Part shown: positions 27,501 through 35,453 of the stretch, piece by piece | Layout of the letters: every line of letters starts with the position of its first letter | Position numbering within the stretch: the stretch's first letter is position 1 | DNA from: Bacteroidota bacterium | GTDB lineage: Bacteria > Bacteroidota > Ignavibacteria > Palsa-1295 | Assembly: GCA_030706745.1 (NCBI GenBank) | Contig: JAUZNX010000003.1 | Span: 1-64,000, forward strand | DNA: 64,000 nt | Direction of reading: 5' to 3' | Translations under genes and position numbers: made by a program | The notes under the pieces: model-generated | What the model was told of the DNA's origin: nothing | Database searches by the model: none | Seen by the model: the letters and a program-made list of their open reading frames with translations, nothing else

Positions 27501-28065
27501 CAAACTCTCCCAGGGCGCGGAGTCCTTCGGCGCGCCAGAACTCCACTTCGGTCGTGATGTCCGCGGCGGAGGAGGCATAATCCGTAATGCCATTCAGTTG
27601 ATTGAGTCCTGCAGCGATATCGGGCCGCCGAAGAGGCCTGTGGGCATAAGACTCCAGAGCACTTAACAGAGCCGCTCTGCTCTGTGTCGGGCTGGCTACC
27701 GTGGCACTGGAAACTGCTCCGGCTGCAAGGGCTTGCGCTTCCATGTTCGAGCCATGCAGGTAAGCTCCGAGAGATCGAAACAGATCGAGCGTTAGTCGTT
27801 CTTCAGCGCGTCCATATTCTTCGCGTTGATCGAGTTCTATGTCGAAAAGACGTTGCGCCGCTTCGCCCGTCAATCCCGTGCGAAATAAGTCAAGAGATTG
27901 CTCCGATTGCTCTTCGGATAGGGGCAAGAAGATTAGGGAGCGATCTGCCGCCGATGGGTTGGCCGAAAGATTGGCGTGCTGTGCGAGCCCCGTAGCAGGG
28001 GCCAGCAAAAGTAAAAGCAGGAGGGCGGCGCGTGTTCGGAGTGGCGCGGCCGGTGAATCCATCAA
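24562..28065 (-). CDS. Large exported TPR-repeat protein
   Basis: An 1167-residue protein with a signal peptide (LLLLLLLAPATGLAQ). Almost the whole length consists of tetratricopeptide units of the BamD/YbgF type, for example ALFWLGKAYLRDGQYDSALT, GYAWSLFEANDYAHAATAFQ, AGDSYYALGNFADANRLYNL and ALYVAGEERSRHEDLRSAIT. Such periplasmic TPR scaffolds bind other envelope proteins. The four-base overlap with the barrel gene suggests the barrel as partner. The start could be 28065 or the second Met at 28062. Leu/Ala/Arg-rich. No catalytic motif is seen. Confidence 0.82.
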   Translation of the reverse strand: MMDSPAAPLRTRAALLLLLLLAPATGLAQHANLSANPSAADRSLIFLPLSEEQSEQSLDLFRTGLTGEAAQRLFDIELDQREEYGRAEERLTLDLFRSLGAYLHGSNMEAQALAAGAVSSATVASPTQSRAALLSALESYAHRPLRRPDIAAGLNQLNGITDYASSAADITTEVEFWRAEGLRALGEFAQSENAYRRAITASSDSRMIGFSSFRLAELQERQGNATGADSNFALAANIRQSPILLLALLRQAAEQRRSGHLLTALTTLDQADSLYTVTEHRSPSFNRDLGYVSPLIQEMMLIRTPHDRMLGSTRLPEGSGAYATQLASNYYRSEVALVRGSTLSGLARYDDATQVLRDAELSIDSMSQFQRSSEEAKFVANAIRFERAWSLFERAKYKEAASAFLELAVIDTSTSGQSMLRGATSTLRERGEFFDPFLNDSVSLSRAATLSTSALGGTTLDTASFFYNDFPERARYYAGVALARAGMSSEASDVLEKLALNKTMLYSDLAAYQLALIRFGEHSYEAAKLLEPVTSEQTVRGAYASLLLGELSYRRGMYERADAYFLNAYANIPQDDTAARAAAHLERGLSLIPLGAWHDAADELHTYLRLTNERVAGRTDEALFWLGKAYLRDGQYDSALTTYSRLLADFPNSARKVDAQYGYAWSLFEANDYAHAATAFQSVIALDSISRFSYDVLARAGDSYYALGNFADANRLYNLAVDRPAFNDFRTTRALLMLGVTRYRMDSARSAMNIFAYLATRYPRSDIIDEAHFDRALAAYSINQTAEAERDVQVILAQYHQSALAPRALYVAGEERSRHEDLRSAITYYQDLLRDYPRSREAGDALIALQNALLTLKRPGEAIAVADTFMARNPETPLGPELMLRSGEISLRVGEAAHSTQLLESFISKYPMHSLRPRADLLLARASLLGKDTARALSQLATIIAQYDSLGIASEAYLDRARIERKENLLAQAATDYQAAFADRYYSNDAAPQAMVEYAEMLTDQKKPDSAIAVFRNLSYRYPIEASVSARAAIRAGELLAAKGTVTEARMEFTRVTTAHPKDVWGGAAAVRIGESYLTLNDYRSAVTALQSAKKDFPLSYESEARRLLALGESELALGRKSAAAEPLRQLLRTPGASSRQRASAESLLKQIAPAKIAKNAKKGKAR

Positions 28066-28146
28066 GTCGAGGCTGTTCTAAAGTGAGATGAGTCGTTCAT
28101 ATACAACGGCTACAGAACAACAATCGGTTCTAAACCTGGCATTCTG

Positions 28147-28698
28147 CTATAAAAATTTCAGAATCTCTTCGAGTGTGTGAATCACTTTCGTGGCCTTGGG
28201 AATTTCTTCAGAGTGAACGGTTACGAGATACGCGGTCTTGGTCCCGGCGCGCTGACCGGCTTCAATGTCACTCATGGAATCGCCGATCATCCAACTGTTT
28301 TCGAGATCGATATTCCATGTTTGCGCCGCTTCGAGAAGCATTGCTGGCGATGGCTTGCGGCGAGGATCCGTTGAATTGGCACTCGTGGCATAGAGGATAT
28401 CATCGAATTTGACGCCAGTTTGCTGAAGCAGTCGGGACTGAAGATCGTCATGAACGGAATGGAGTGCGCCTTCCGTCATCAGCCCAAGCCCGACACCGCG
28501 CTGGTTGGTTATGATGATGGCGAGATACCCTTTGTTCTTAACCGCTTGCAGAACGGACGCAATTTCCGGTGAGAGGTCCAACTCGAGCGGATGGCGGACG
28601 TAACCGCCGAGGATCCGAGTATTGATCACTCCGTCACGGTCGAAGAAAATTGCACGTCGTTTGGCATCGTGCCCAGATGCATGAGAATCAATACGCAT
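28147..28698 (-). CDS. gmhB: D-glycero-D-manno-heptose 1,7-bisphosphate phosphatase-like HAD hydrolase
   Basis: HAD-superfamily phosphatase of 183 residues. Motif I is FFDRDGVINTR, followed by IIITNQRGV (motif II), the Lys in RKPSPAMLLEAAQ (motif III) and MIGDSMSDIEAG (motif IV), the histidinol-phosphatase/GmhB pattern. GmhB removes a phosphate in the synthesis of heptose for lipopolysaccharide or glycans. The start at 28698 gives an 11-bp overlap with the preceding gene. Zinc-site cysteines of typical GmhB are not visible, so another sugar phosphate may be the substrate. Confidence 0.78.
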   Translation of the reverse strand: MRIDSHASGHDAKRRAIFFDRDGVINTRILGGYVRHPLELDLSPEIASVLQAVKNKGYLAIIITNQRGVGLGLMTEGALHSVHDDLQSRLLQQTGVKFDDILYATSANSTDPRRKPSPAMLLEAAQTWNIDLENSWMIGDSMSDIEAGQRAGTKTAYLVTVHSEEIPKATKVIHTLEEILKFL

Positions 28699-30232
28699 TC
28701 TTATCGCCGGCAATCACATGGATGATCGTGCGGCCAACAATAGCAAGGTCCAACAGGAACGACCAATTTTCAATATAGTAGAGGTCATGCTCGATTCGGT
28801 GTTGCATAGCCTCTGGAGTCTCCGTGGCTCCGCGCCATCCATTGACCTGGGCCCAACCGGTCAAACCAGGCTTCACGAAATGCCGGACCATGTACTGCGA
28901 AATAATATTCCGATAGTCTTCTGTATGCTTCAGCATGTGGGGACGAGGGCCAACAACCGACATGTCGCCGCGAAGGACGTTCCAAAATTGCGGGAGTTCA
29001 TCCAGACTCGTCATGCGAAGAAAGCGGCCAACACTGGTTCGGCGGGGATCATCATCCTTTGCCTGTAGTATGTCGGCGGTACCATTCGAGCGCATTGTCC
29101 GAAACTTGTAGCACATGAAGGTCTTGCCACCGAAACCGGTTCGAGCTTGCTTGAAGAGCACCGGTCCCCGCGACGTGAGTTTGATCGCAATCCCGCTTGC
29201 GAGGTAAACCAGTGGAAACACAAACAGAATTACTGCCAAACTGAATAGGATGTCGAACGATCGTTTGGCCAATCGTTTAGTCCAAATGTCTAGCGGCGCT
29301 TCGCGAGTACGCACAATCGAAAAAGCTCCGATCTGATCGTAGGTATTGGTATCGAATGATCGGTCCACGGCACCAGCCTCCGGCCGAAGCAAGGAAACAC
29401 GAATGCATCGGTTCTCGCACTCATGGATGAGATGCGAGATCGTTTCTTCTGTCGCGGTCGGCAGCGCGATCATGACTTCATCAATTGTCTCGCGGGCTGC
29501 AATCCGATCGATGTCAAGTACACGGCCTAGGATCATTGAGCGAACTCCGCTCTGAATTCCATTGTCATCGAGGAATCCGACAACATGATACCCATACTGT
29601 GGATCATCGGTTACCGTACGATAGAATTGTTCTCCGGCATTGCCCGCACCAATAATGAGCAAGTTCTTTCTCGGAGCCCGCTGACTCTGCACGGTTTTGC
29701 CGGCCGATTGCAGGATGATACGAAACGCCATCAATACGACCGGGGCCGCAACCAGAAAGTAGCCGAGAAAAAGTCTGGAGTAGTAAATGTAACCGCCGCG
29801 AGCGGTAATGACAATCAGAAGTCCCGCGCCCAGCAAAAGACCGGCGCGGCCAATCGCCCGAACGTCTTGAAGGCTCGTTAGGGCCGCATGCTTTGTCGCG
29901 ACCGAGCGAGGCGTGTAGAGGCGTTGCCAAACGCCAATGATCATCCAGAGGCCAATGAGAAAATATTCGAGCTCGCGATAGACCGACCAAGCTGCGGCAT
30001 TGTGCGGAGCGCCCATAAGTGGCATAAACGTCCCAAACCGAAGGCCCAGCGCCAAGTGGTATGTGGCATTGAGCACAAAGAGATCGGCCAGAAATAGCAG
30101 GGTTCGTCCGACGGCAGGGGGGCGTGATCGCATCGGGACCCCAAACTGTGAAACGTCAGATTTCGTCGCGCGCGATGAATTTCGCGCAAGCGGCTCACGA
30201 AAAAATCTGATCGTTTGGGCAGTTGCTTCCAT
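28688..30232 (-). CDS. Undecaprenyl-phosphate sugar phosphotransferase (priming enzyme)
   Basis: Membrane enzyme that starts exopolysaccharide assembly by moving a hexose-1-phosphate to undecaprenyl phosphate. The N-terminal half has several membrane helices and a CoA-binding-like Rossmann segment ([17 protein letters not shown]). The C-terminal catalytic domain (WcaJ type) has [46 protein letters not shown] and [14 protein letters not shown]. The start at ATG 30232 is 6 bp inside an earlier TTG. It is placed between a glycosyltransferase and a heptose-type phosphatase, in a short polysaccharide cluster. Confidence 0.9.
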   Translation of the reverse strand: MEATAQTIRFFREPLARNSSRATKSDVSQFGVPMRSRPPAVGRTLLFLADLFVLNATYHLALGLRFGTFMPLMGAPHNAAAWSVYRELEYFLIGLWMIIGVWQRLYTPRSVATKHAALTSLQDVRAIGRAGLLLGAGLLIVITARGGYIYYSRLFLGYFLVAAPVVLMAFRIILQSAGKTVQSQRAPRKNLLIIGAGNAGEQFYRTVTDDPQYGYHVVGFLDDNGIQSGVRSMILGRVLDIDRIAARETIDEVMIALPTATEETISHLIHECENRCIRVSLLRPEAGAVDRSFDTNTYDQIGAFSIVRTREAPLDIWTKRLAKRSFDILFSLAVILFVFPLVYLASGIAIKLTSRGPVLFKQARTGFGGKTFMCYKFRTMRSNGTADILQAKDDDPRRTSVGRFLRMTSLDELPQFWNVLRGDMSVVGPRPHMLKHTEDYRNIISQYMVRHFVKPGLTGWAQVNGWRGATETPEAMQHRIEHDLYYIENWSFLLDLAIVGRTIIHVIAGDKNAY

Positions 30233-30234
30233 TC

Positions 30235-31650
30235 TCAAGTCTCAACTAATTCAGGCGCCGTTTGGACAGTCGTCACTGGATCCGGTAGCAAGCCCGGCAC
30301 GATTTCACGGATCGTCTGGTCCAATGCACGGAACATATGCTCCCAGGTATATCGCGTTTCCACGAGCGCGCGAGCATTCCGCGCAAGCTCGCTGGCGCGA
30401 GCCGGATCGCGCAGAAGCATCAGTGTAGCATCTGCCAACTCTTGATCGGTCGAGCGAATGAGAGCATGGACGCCATCCTCCAGGCCTTCGATTCCGGAAG
30501 CCCCAACGGGTGTCGTGACAATCGGAGTCCCAAGCGCCATCGCTTCGAGCAGTTTATTTTGAATGCCGGCTCCGACAGTTTGCGAGTGAACGAGCACCTT
30601 CGCTCGCCGCAAATATGGTCGCATGTCCTTGACATCTGGAAACAGCGTAGCTCCGGAAGTATGCTGCACAAGTTTCACGATTTGAGGATCGGGTGATTTT
30701 CCAACGACCGCCAGTTTGGTCGAGGGGGAGCCTTGCCGGATCATGGGATAGACCGATTTGAGCAGCCGCCGTGCCATCAAAATGTTATGGTATGTACCCA
30801 AATGGCCGAAAAAAATCAGGGAGTCCTCGCGTGGACCATCATAAAAATCATTGTCGGCCAGCGAAATGCCGTTCGATACGATTCCCGTCGGCAGCGTCGG
30901 ATCTGCCATGAGAATCCGATGTTCGTCGGCTTTGGAGACAAACGTAATGCGTGCGAATCCTTTCGCCATCGCCCGCGGCTCATACGAGCGCAAGCGAATT
31001 GCATCCATTTTTCGAATTAAGTACTGCGCATGATCGGACGGACTACGCCAGAGAGAGAATCGCTGCGATGCGCGTTCCTCGAGGATCACACGAGCATCTT
31101 CAGCCACCAGCAATTTCGGTGTCCGCGTGTGATTGCGAACGAAGTGGGCCGTGCGAAGAAAGAAGCAAACAATTAAGTCATACTCGTTTGCGGCGAGTGC
31201 CTCATCAACAGCCTGCTGCATCGCGCGGTCGTTGTAATAGGTAAACTCGATTGGCGTGGTAGAGATCACGTGAGTAACAACTCGGCGTAATGCGCGTGCA
31301 TGATCGAACGGGACAATTCGAACGTTGGCAAAAGCGTCAAGCGCATTCGCGGTCTCCGGCGTCGCCGCATGCGCCTCATCCAGTGCGATGAGATCGACCT
31401 GGGCCTCGGTGGACAGATGACGAACAAGGTGGTACGCTTTGATCCGATCGCCACCGATCAAAGGAAATGGAAAGCGATGGGATAAAAAGAGGATGCGCGG
31501 ACGCTTCTTTGGCGAATGACCATTGGCATGGCCATTCCGCGCAAAGCCATTCAGGGGAGTTCCTGTGTGACTTCCATTCATTGTATGTCCGTTCCTTGCC
31601 CCACTTATCATCGGCCGTCTCCCAGATTCACGTTCTCGATATTCACGCAC
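30235..31650 (-). CDS. Glycosyltransferase family 4 (exopolysaccharide type)
   Basis: A 471-residue GT-B enzyme. N-terminal domain: RILFLSHRFPFPLIGGDRIK, like glycosyltransferases of exosortase-linked polysaccharide clusters; C-terminal GT4 domain: LIFFGHLGTYHNI, PYLRRAKVLVHSQTVGAGIQ and NKLLEAMALGTPIVTTPVGA. Upstream of residue 50 is a low-complexity tail with repeated N-G-H (NGHTMNGSHTGTPLNGFARN), so the true start may be 31650, 31611 or 31581. It leads a same-strand unit with the priming enzyme and GmhB. Confidence 0.85.
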   Translation of the reverse strand: MREYRERESGRRPMISGARNGHTMNGSHTGTPLNGFARNGHANGHSPKKRPRILFLSHRFPFPLIGGDRIKAYHLVRHLSTEAQVDLIALDEAHAATPETANALDAFANVRIVPFDHARALRRVVTHVISTTPIEFTYYNDRAMQQAVDEALAANEYDLIVCFFLRTAHFVRNHTRTPKLLVAEDARVILEERASQRFSLWRSPSDHAQYLIRKMDAIRLRSYEPRAMAKGFARITFVSKADEHRILMADPTLPTGIVSNGISLADNDFYDGPREDSLIFFGHLGTYHNILMARRLLKSVYPMIRQGSPSTKLAVVGKSPDPQIVKLVQHTSGATLFPDVKDMRPYLRRAKVLVHSQTVGAGIQNKLLEAMALGTPIVTTPVGASGIEGLEDGVHALIRSTDQELADATLMLLRDPARASELARNARALVETRYTWEHMFRALDQTIREIVPGLLPDPVTTVQTAPELVET

Positions 31651-31955
31651 GCGAAGGTCTCATGCTATTTAGAGGAACCCCGAAGCAGTAAAAGGTAACA
31701 GGTATTAATTGATACCCTTCTATGTCCGAACTTGGGTCTCGAGGCGCAGCAGTTGCAAGCGCTTGCGGGGCGGTCGAACGCATGGTACGATTCATGCGAG
31801 TACGAGCCAGCGCGAGATATGGTCCGAGGTCCGTCAGAGGAAACGCAAACGCCGGATTGTGCAAGATTCTTCCCGATTTCTTAAGTTATTCGATAGTCAC
31901 GAATGAGTGCCGAAGCCAAAGCCGGATCAAACGATTCCAGCTTAAGTTCGTAACA

Positions 31956-31986
31956 CAAAAATAGACAACCTTATTGCGAAAAGCAA
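31956..31986 (-). promoter_or_regulatory. Probable promoter of the polysaccharide cluster, in a gene-free stretch
   Basis: On the minus strand a TTG (31984-31986) is separated by 20 nt from TATTTTTG (31956-31963), the best full match to the Bacteroidota -33/-7 pattern in this window. It is about 300 bp upstream of the glycosyltransferase start. In the rest of the 384-bp gap (31651-32034) I see only the palindrome GCAAGCGCTTGC near 31755. Confidence 0.5.
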
Positions 31987-32034
31987 TAGGGGCACTCATT
32001 TGTGACCTTACCGGGGATTGCCCATATGGGCCGA

Positions 32035-32181
32035 TCAAATCGGACGCCGGCCTTGAATGATGCGAACCAGCACCACAATGATCGCGATGACAAACAGGAT
32101 ATGAATAAGGGCGCCGATATTGAAAACCGTATACCCAAGAAGCCACGCAACAATAATAAGTACCAAAATAAACCAAAGCAT
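32035..32181 (-). CDS. Small DUF5670 (lmo0937-like) membrane protein, second copy
   Basis: A 48-residue protein: MLWFILVLIIVAWLLGYTVF, then a polar-free second helix (ALIHILFVIAIIVVLVRII) ending QGRRPI. Two helices with a short turn and a positive tail define the lmo0937 family, known as a stress-associated tiny membrane protein of unknown function. It is a near copy of the next gene; the longer frame extending to 32364 has no family resemblance. Confidence 0.85.
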   Translation of the reverse strand: MLWFILVLIIVAWLLGYTVFNIGALIHILFVIAIIVVLVRIIQGRRPI

Positions 32182-32222
32182 ACGCGTTGTCGCTAAAATA
32201 GTGTGAAGTTGCCTCAGCCCGT

Positions 32223-32369
32223 TTAAACCGCACGTCGGCCGGTGATGAGTCGTACCAACAGCAATATTATCGCCAGCACTACCAATAGATGGATAAGTCC
32301 TCCGGCAATGTGCATGGCGATTCCCAGAACCCAGAGTACCAGCAGGATCGCGATTATCGTCCAAAGCAT
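32223..32369 (-). CDS. Small DUF5670 (lmo0937-like) membrane protein, first copy
   Basis: A 48-residue protein starting MLWTIIAILLVLWVLGIAMH and ending LVRLITGRRAV. A strong GAAGGAG ribosome binding site lies before the ATG at 32369, which fixes the short start. The pair with the gene at 32035 arose by duplication (identical length, shared MLW start and GRR end). Confidence 0.88.
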   Translation of the reverse strand: MLWTIIAILLVLWVLGIAMHIAGGLIHLLVVLAIILLLVRLITGRRAV

Positions 32370-32452
32370 AATTTTCTCCTTCCGCTTCAATACGGCAATA
32401 TTTTGCGTGAAGAAGTTCAAGAAGCGTACCATTAAGAGGACGCTCTTGGCAA

Positions 32453-33283
32453 CTAACCTTTTATCGCGCCTGCTGTGAAGCCCGCAATGATTTTTCTCTG
32501 GAAAACCGCGAAGAGAATCAGGACCGGGATCGCGCTCATTCCGGCTCCTGCCATCAGGTGACCCCAGTCTATGGACTGTTTTCCCTGATAGAAGGCTAGA
32601 CCTACTGGTAATGTCCGCATGGAGGCTTTATTGACGAAGAGAAAAGGAAAGAGGAATGAATTCCAACTGGTCAGAAACTGATAGATAAAAAGCACCACCA
32701 GCATCGGTGTCGCGAGCGGGAAGATGATGCCGCGGAGAATTGCGAAGGTTTTGGCTCCATCGATTCTTGCAGCTTCCTCCAGTTCTTTGGGGAGGCTCTC
32801 GATGTATTGCCGCATCAGGAAGATACCAAATGGAGTGACGATGAATGGCAAAGTCAAGGCAAAATATGTGTTAATCCAGCCAAAAGTCACCACTTCGCGG
32901 TACAGCGGGATCATCACGACATGCGGAGGTACCATAAGAACCCCCAGCACGCTCGCGAACAGCAGTCCCTTGAGGTAAAAGCTTCGGCGAGCAAGGGCAT
33001 AAGCCACCATAGTACAAAAAATGCAGCTACCAGTGGCCACAATCAGCGCCACGATCAGGGAATTGATGAAATAGATCCCGAACTGATCGGACTGAAGCGC
33101 ATCGGAATAATTCGAGAATGTGAATATTCCATGCAGCAACTCCCTGAATGTCGCATTGCCAGCGGGATTATCCGAAAGCGATAACAAAATCATCCACACC
33201 AGCGGAAAGATCATTGACGCGCCGGCCACGAGCAGCACGATGTGTGCAAGCGTTGAGGAGCGCCCTTTCAATGTCGTGATCAT
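32453..33283 (-). CDS. Carbohydrate ABC transporter permease (MalG type)
   Basis: Inner-membrane permease of 276 residues with six helices. The EAA loop is ESLPKELEEAARIDGAKTFA, and the family pattern VPPHVVMIPLYREVVTFGWI is present. It would form a sugar importer with a MalF-type permease, a binding protein and an ATPase, none of which are here. It starts 3 bp after the nadD stop, so it is transcribed behind nadD. An orphan permease in this position suggests the other parts lie elsewhere. Confidence 0.87.
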   Translation of the reverse strand: MITTLKGRSSTLAHIVLLVAGASMIFPLVWMILLSLSDNPAGNATFRELLHGIFTFSNYSDALQSDQFGIYFINSLIVALIVATGSCIFCTMVAYALARRSFYLKGLLFASVLGVLMVPPHVVMIPLYREVVTFGWINTYFALTLPFIVTPFGIFLMRQYIESLPKELEEAARIDGAKTFAILRGIIFPLATPMLVVLFIYQFLTSWNSFLFPFLFVNKASMRTLPVGLAFYQGKQSIDWGHLMAGAGMSAIPVLILFAVFQRKIIAGFTAGAIKG

Positions 33284-33286
33284 TGT

Positions 33287-33868
33287 CTACAAGTATAGAT
33301 CGTGTTCACGAATGTACGCCCGAACGGACTCGGGTACCTGGTAACGAATAGACTGACCATCACGAACACGCCGGCGGATCTCGGTCGAAGAGATCTGGAG
33401 TTGAGGAATAGTGAGATTCTCGACCAGAATCTCGAGTTCAGCCTCAATGGGCTGGCGTGTAGAGGCTGGGCGATCGAATACAACCACCTTGCACAGTCTC
33501 AAGATTTCATCCGCCCGATACCATGAGCCAAAAATCTCAAGTTGGTCCCTGCCAATCAAGAGATAAAGTGCCTTTGGTTGATAGTGCTGGCGTAGCGCCT
33601 GAAGTGTATCAATCGTGTAAGAGGGCCCTTCTCGTTCTATTTCCATGGCAGAGACCTCAAAGCTTGGATTATCTTCGGTTGCCATCCTGATCATTGCCAG
33701 CCGGTGTCGGGCCTCTGTGATTGCCTGTCCGGTTTTGTGAGGAGGAATGAAAGCAGGAATAAAGAGCAGCTTATCCAGCTGGCAGGTCTCGACCGCAATC
33801 TCACCTGCAATGAGATGCGCGAGATGCGGGGGATCGAACGTGCCACCGAAAACTCCGAGCCGGTTCAT
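33287..33868 (-). CDS. nadD: Nicotinate-nucleotide adenylyltransferase
   Basis: Adenylates nicotinate mononucleotide in NAD synthesis. A 193-residue Rossmann protein with GVFGGTFDPPHLAHL (the GxFxPxHxGH-type motif), FIPAFIPPHK, YLLIGRDQLEIFGSWYR and the C-terminal ISSTEIRRRVRDGQSIRYQV. It is followed at 3 bp by the sugar permease gene. A terminator of the preceding lipoprotein gene lies about 40 bp upstream, so a promoter should be in that interval, but I cannot identify it. Confidence 0.93.
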   Translation of the reverse strand: MNRLGVFGGTFDPPHLAHLIAGEIAVETCQLDKLLFIPAFIPPHKTGQAITEARHRLAMIRMATEDNPSFEVSAMEIEREGPSYTIDTLQALRQHYQPKALYLLIGRDQLEIFGSWYRADEILRLCKVVVFDRPASTRQPIEAELEILVENLTIPQLQISSTEIRRRVRDGQSIRYQVPESVRAYIREHDLYL

Positions 33869-33907
33869 GGTTGTACTAACAACGATCGAAGCGAATTCCT
33901 TTTATCG

Positions 33908-33941
33908 AATAAAAAAAGAGTCTGACACGAAAGTGCCAGAC
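33908..33941 (-). terminator. Rho-independent terminator
   Basis: On the minus strand GTCTGGCAC and GTGTCAGAC pair (one mismatch) around TTTC, followed by a run of seven T's. It ends the polyproline lipoprotein unit. Confidence 0.85.
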
Positions 33942-33996
33942 CCTTACCTTTGTTCTTCGCTTGCTTTCCCTCGAATGAGGGTAACCTTTTCTAATA

Positions 33997-34323
33997 TTAA
34001 CGGTGCAGGATCGAATCCAACACTGTGGTATCGAGTCCGCCGGTGCCGCTATCAGGTGGCGGCGGCGGGGGCGGTGGTGGTGGCGGAGGAGGCGGTGGGT
34101 TCTTTATACCGCTATCCGGTGGCGGCGGCGGAGGTGGTTGTCTATGGTGACCAGTGTCAACCGGAGGTCTCCGGCGGATAGTGGTATCCTTACCATGCTT
34201 TATACCGCCGCCAGTGCCGCCTGTTCCGCCAGTGCCAGGACCAGTCGGGTTAAAGCAGCTCGCCACTCCAAAGCCTAACGCGGCTATGAACGATAGTACT
34301 GCAAATTGCTTGATTCGCTTCAT
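33997..34323 (-). CDS. Polyproline lipoprotein
   Basis: A 108-residue protein with signal MKRIKQFAVLSFIAALGFGV and lipobox ASC (Cys23). The mature part is a glycine-threonine run, a basic patch KHGKDTTIRRRPP, seven prolines, DSGIKN, fifteen prolines, and DSGTGGLDTTVLDSILHR. Such a stiff chain could span the periplasm or stick out from the surface. The two proline blocks share flanking DNA (CCGCTATC then GGTGGCGGCGGCG), so the tract grew by duplication. It has its own promoter and terminator. The function is unknown. Translation should need EF-P. Confidence 0.75.
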   Translation of the reverse strand: MKRIKQFAVLSFIAALGFGVASCFNPTGPGTGGTGGTGGGIKHGKDTTIRRRPPVDTGHHRQPPPPPPPDSGIKNPPPPPPPPPPPPPPPDSGTGGLDTTVLDSILHR

Positions 34324-34420
34324 GTACGTATTGATTAGAATTATCCTGAATGTGACCGTTTCAAAAACCCTCACAGCCATGTCCGGAGATATAACTCCTC
34401 AAGGACAAGCTTATCACAGA

Positions 34421-34428
34421 CAAATTTA
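34421..34428 (-). promoter_or_regulatory. -7 element of the polyproline lipoprotein gene
   Basis: CAAATTTA reads TAAATTTG on the minus strand (TAnnTTTG). It lies 98 bp before the start at 34323. Confidence 0.5.
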
Positions 34429-34680
34429 AAATAAGTTCTGGCAATTAGAAAGCGACAGCCATTCTATTGGAAAAGCGGCATGTACATGAGTTGTTGTCAA
34501 CATCCCAAATACTTCTGGTCGGCCAATTCCCACAGAAACCCAATCAAACGTTTGTAACGCAAATGCCCATTCCACGCCAAGTAGCCTAGGAGTAATAAGC
34601 ACTTGAAGAGTCGCATTGCGGCTTCTGCTCAGCAAGTCCTCGAAATCAATCCTGTTATAAACCGTTTGCAGGAGTGTTAC

Positions 34681-35448
34681 ATGGACAGGAGCAAGAAAAC
34701 GTTGGGCGAATTGGCGATACCAATTGGTGCGATCAATGCGCGTGCGTATTCCGAAAAGCGAGGAAATAGGGCGTTGCGCGAGCAACCACCCGAAATCGCT
34801 TCGGATCGTGCGGCGTCTGCGCTTGCCGGGTCCATAGCAGATGCTGAGGTCACGTCAACGAGCCAACTGACTCGTGCCGAGACCAAAGCTGCCCTCGAAA
34901 AACTGGAAGATGCCGATCTGCTGCGGCGATTTCAGTCGGGCGAAGAACACGCGTTCTATGTGCTCTTCGAGCGTCGGCATAAGGAGATTTACATGCATTG
35001 CTATCGCATGTGTAATCGAGATGGGGAGAAGGCCAACGACGCTTTTCAGGATACTTTTATGAAGGTATTCCAGCGCAAAGACCTTTTTACGGATGCGACG
35101 AATGGTCGCGCTTGGCTATACAGGATTGCGACGAACACCTGCCTGAATGCTCATCGCTATGACCGCCGGCATCCAACCGAAGGGTTGGAGGACAATGTGA
35201 CTTCGATCGACCCGAGGTATCAACCGGATTTTGGAACCGAGCAAAGCTCGCTCCGCGAGGCGCTCGAATCTGCTGTTGCCAAGCTCCCCGAAGAGCTTCG
35301 ACAGCCTTTTATTCTTCGCGAACTGGACGAACTCAGCTATGAAGATGTAGCCGAGCAATTGGGCATCACGATCGCGGCCGCAAGGCAACGGATCTACCGC
35401 GCGAAAATTTTGCTCCGCGAAGAACTTGAAGATTTAGTAAACGGATAG
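34681..35448 (+). CDS. ECF-type RNA polymerase sigma factor
   Basis: A 255-residue sigma-70-family protein. Region 2 spans LLRRFQSGEEHAFYVLFERR to DTFMKVFQ and GRAWLYRIATNTCLNAHR; region 4 spans VAKLPEELRQPFILRELDE and AEQLGITIAAARQRIYRAKI (helix-turn-helix). The first 75 residues are an extra, probably flexible extension. The start at 34681 is fixed by GCAGGAG with 8 nt spacing; an upstream TTG frame (34603) has none. Five bp separate it from the anti-sigma-like barrel gene, the usual operon position of its inhibitor. Confidence 0.9.
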   Translation: MDRSKKTLGELAIPIGAINARAYSEKRGNRALREQPPEIASDRAASALAGSIADAEVTSTSQLTRAETKAALEKLEDADLLRRFQSGEEHAFYVLFERRHKEIYMHCYRMCNRDGEKANDAFQDTFMKVFQRKDLFTDATNGRAWLYRIATNTCLNAHRYDRRHPTEGLEDNVTSIDPRYQPDFGTEQSSLREALESAVAKLPEELRQPFILRELDELSYEDVAEQLGITIAAARQRIYRAKILLREELEDLVNG

Positions 35449-35453
35449 CCGTC

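Noticed and set aside
31722-31964. 80-codon plus-strand frame in the gap before the small membrane proteins
   Set aside because: Arg/Ser-rich, no start signal, and its end overlaps the minus-strand promoter match.
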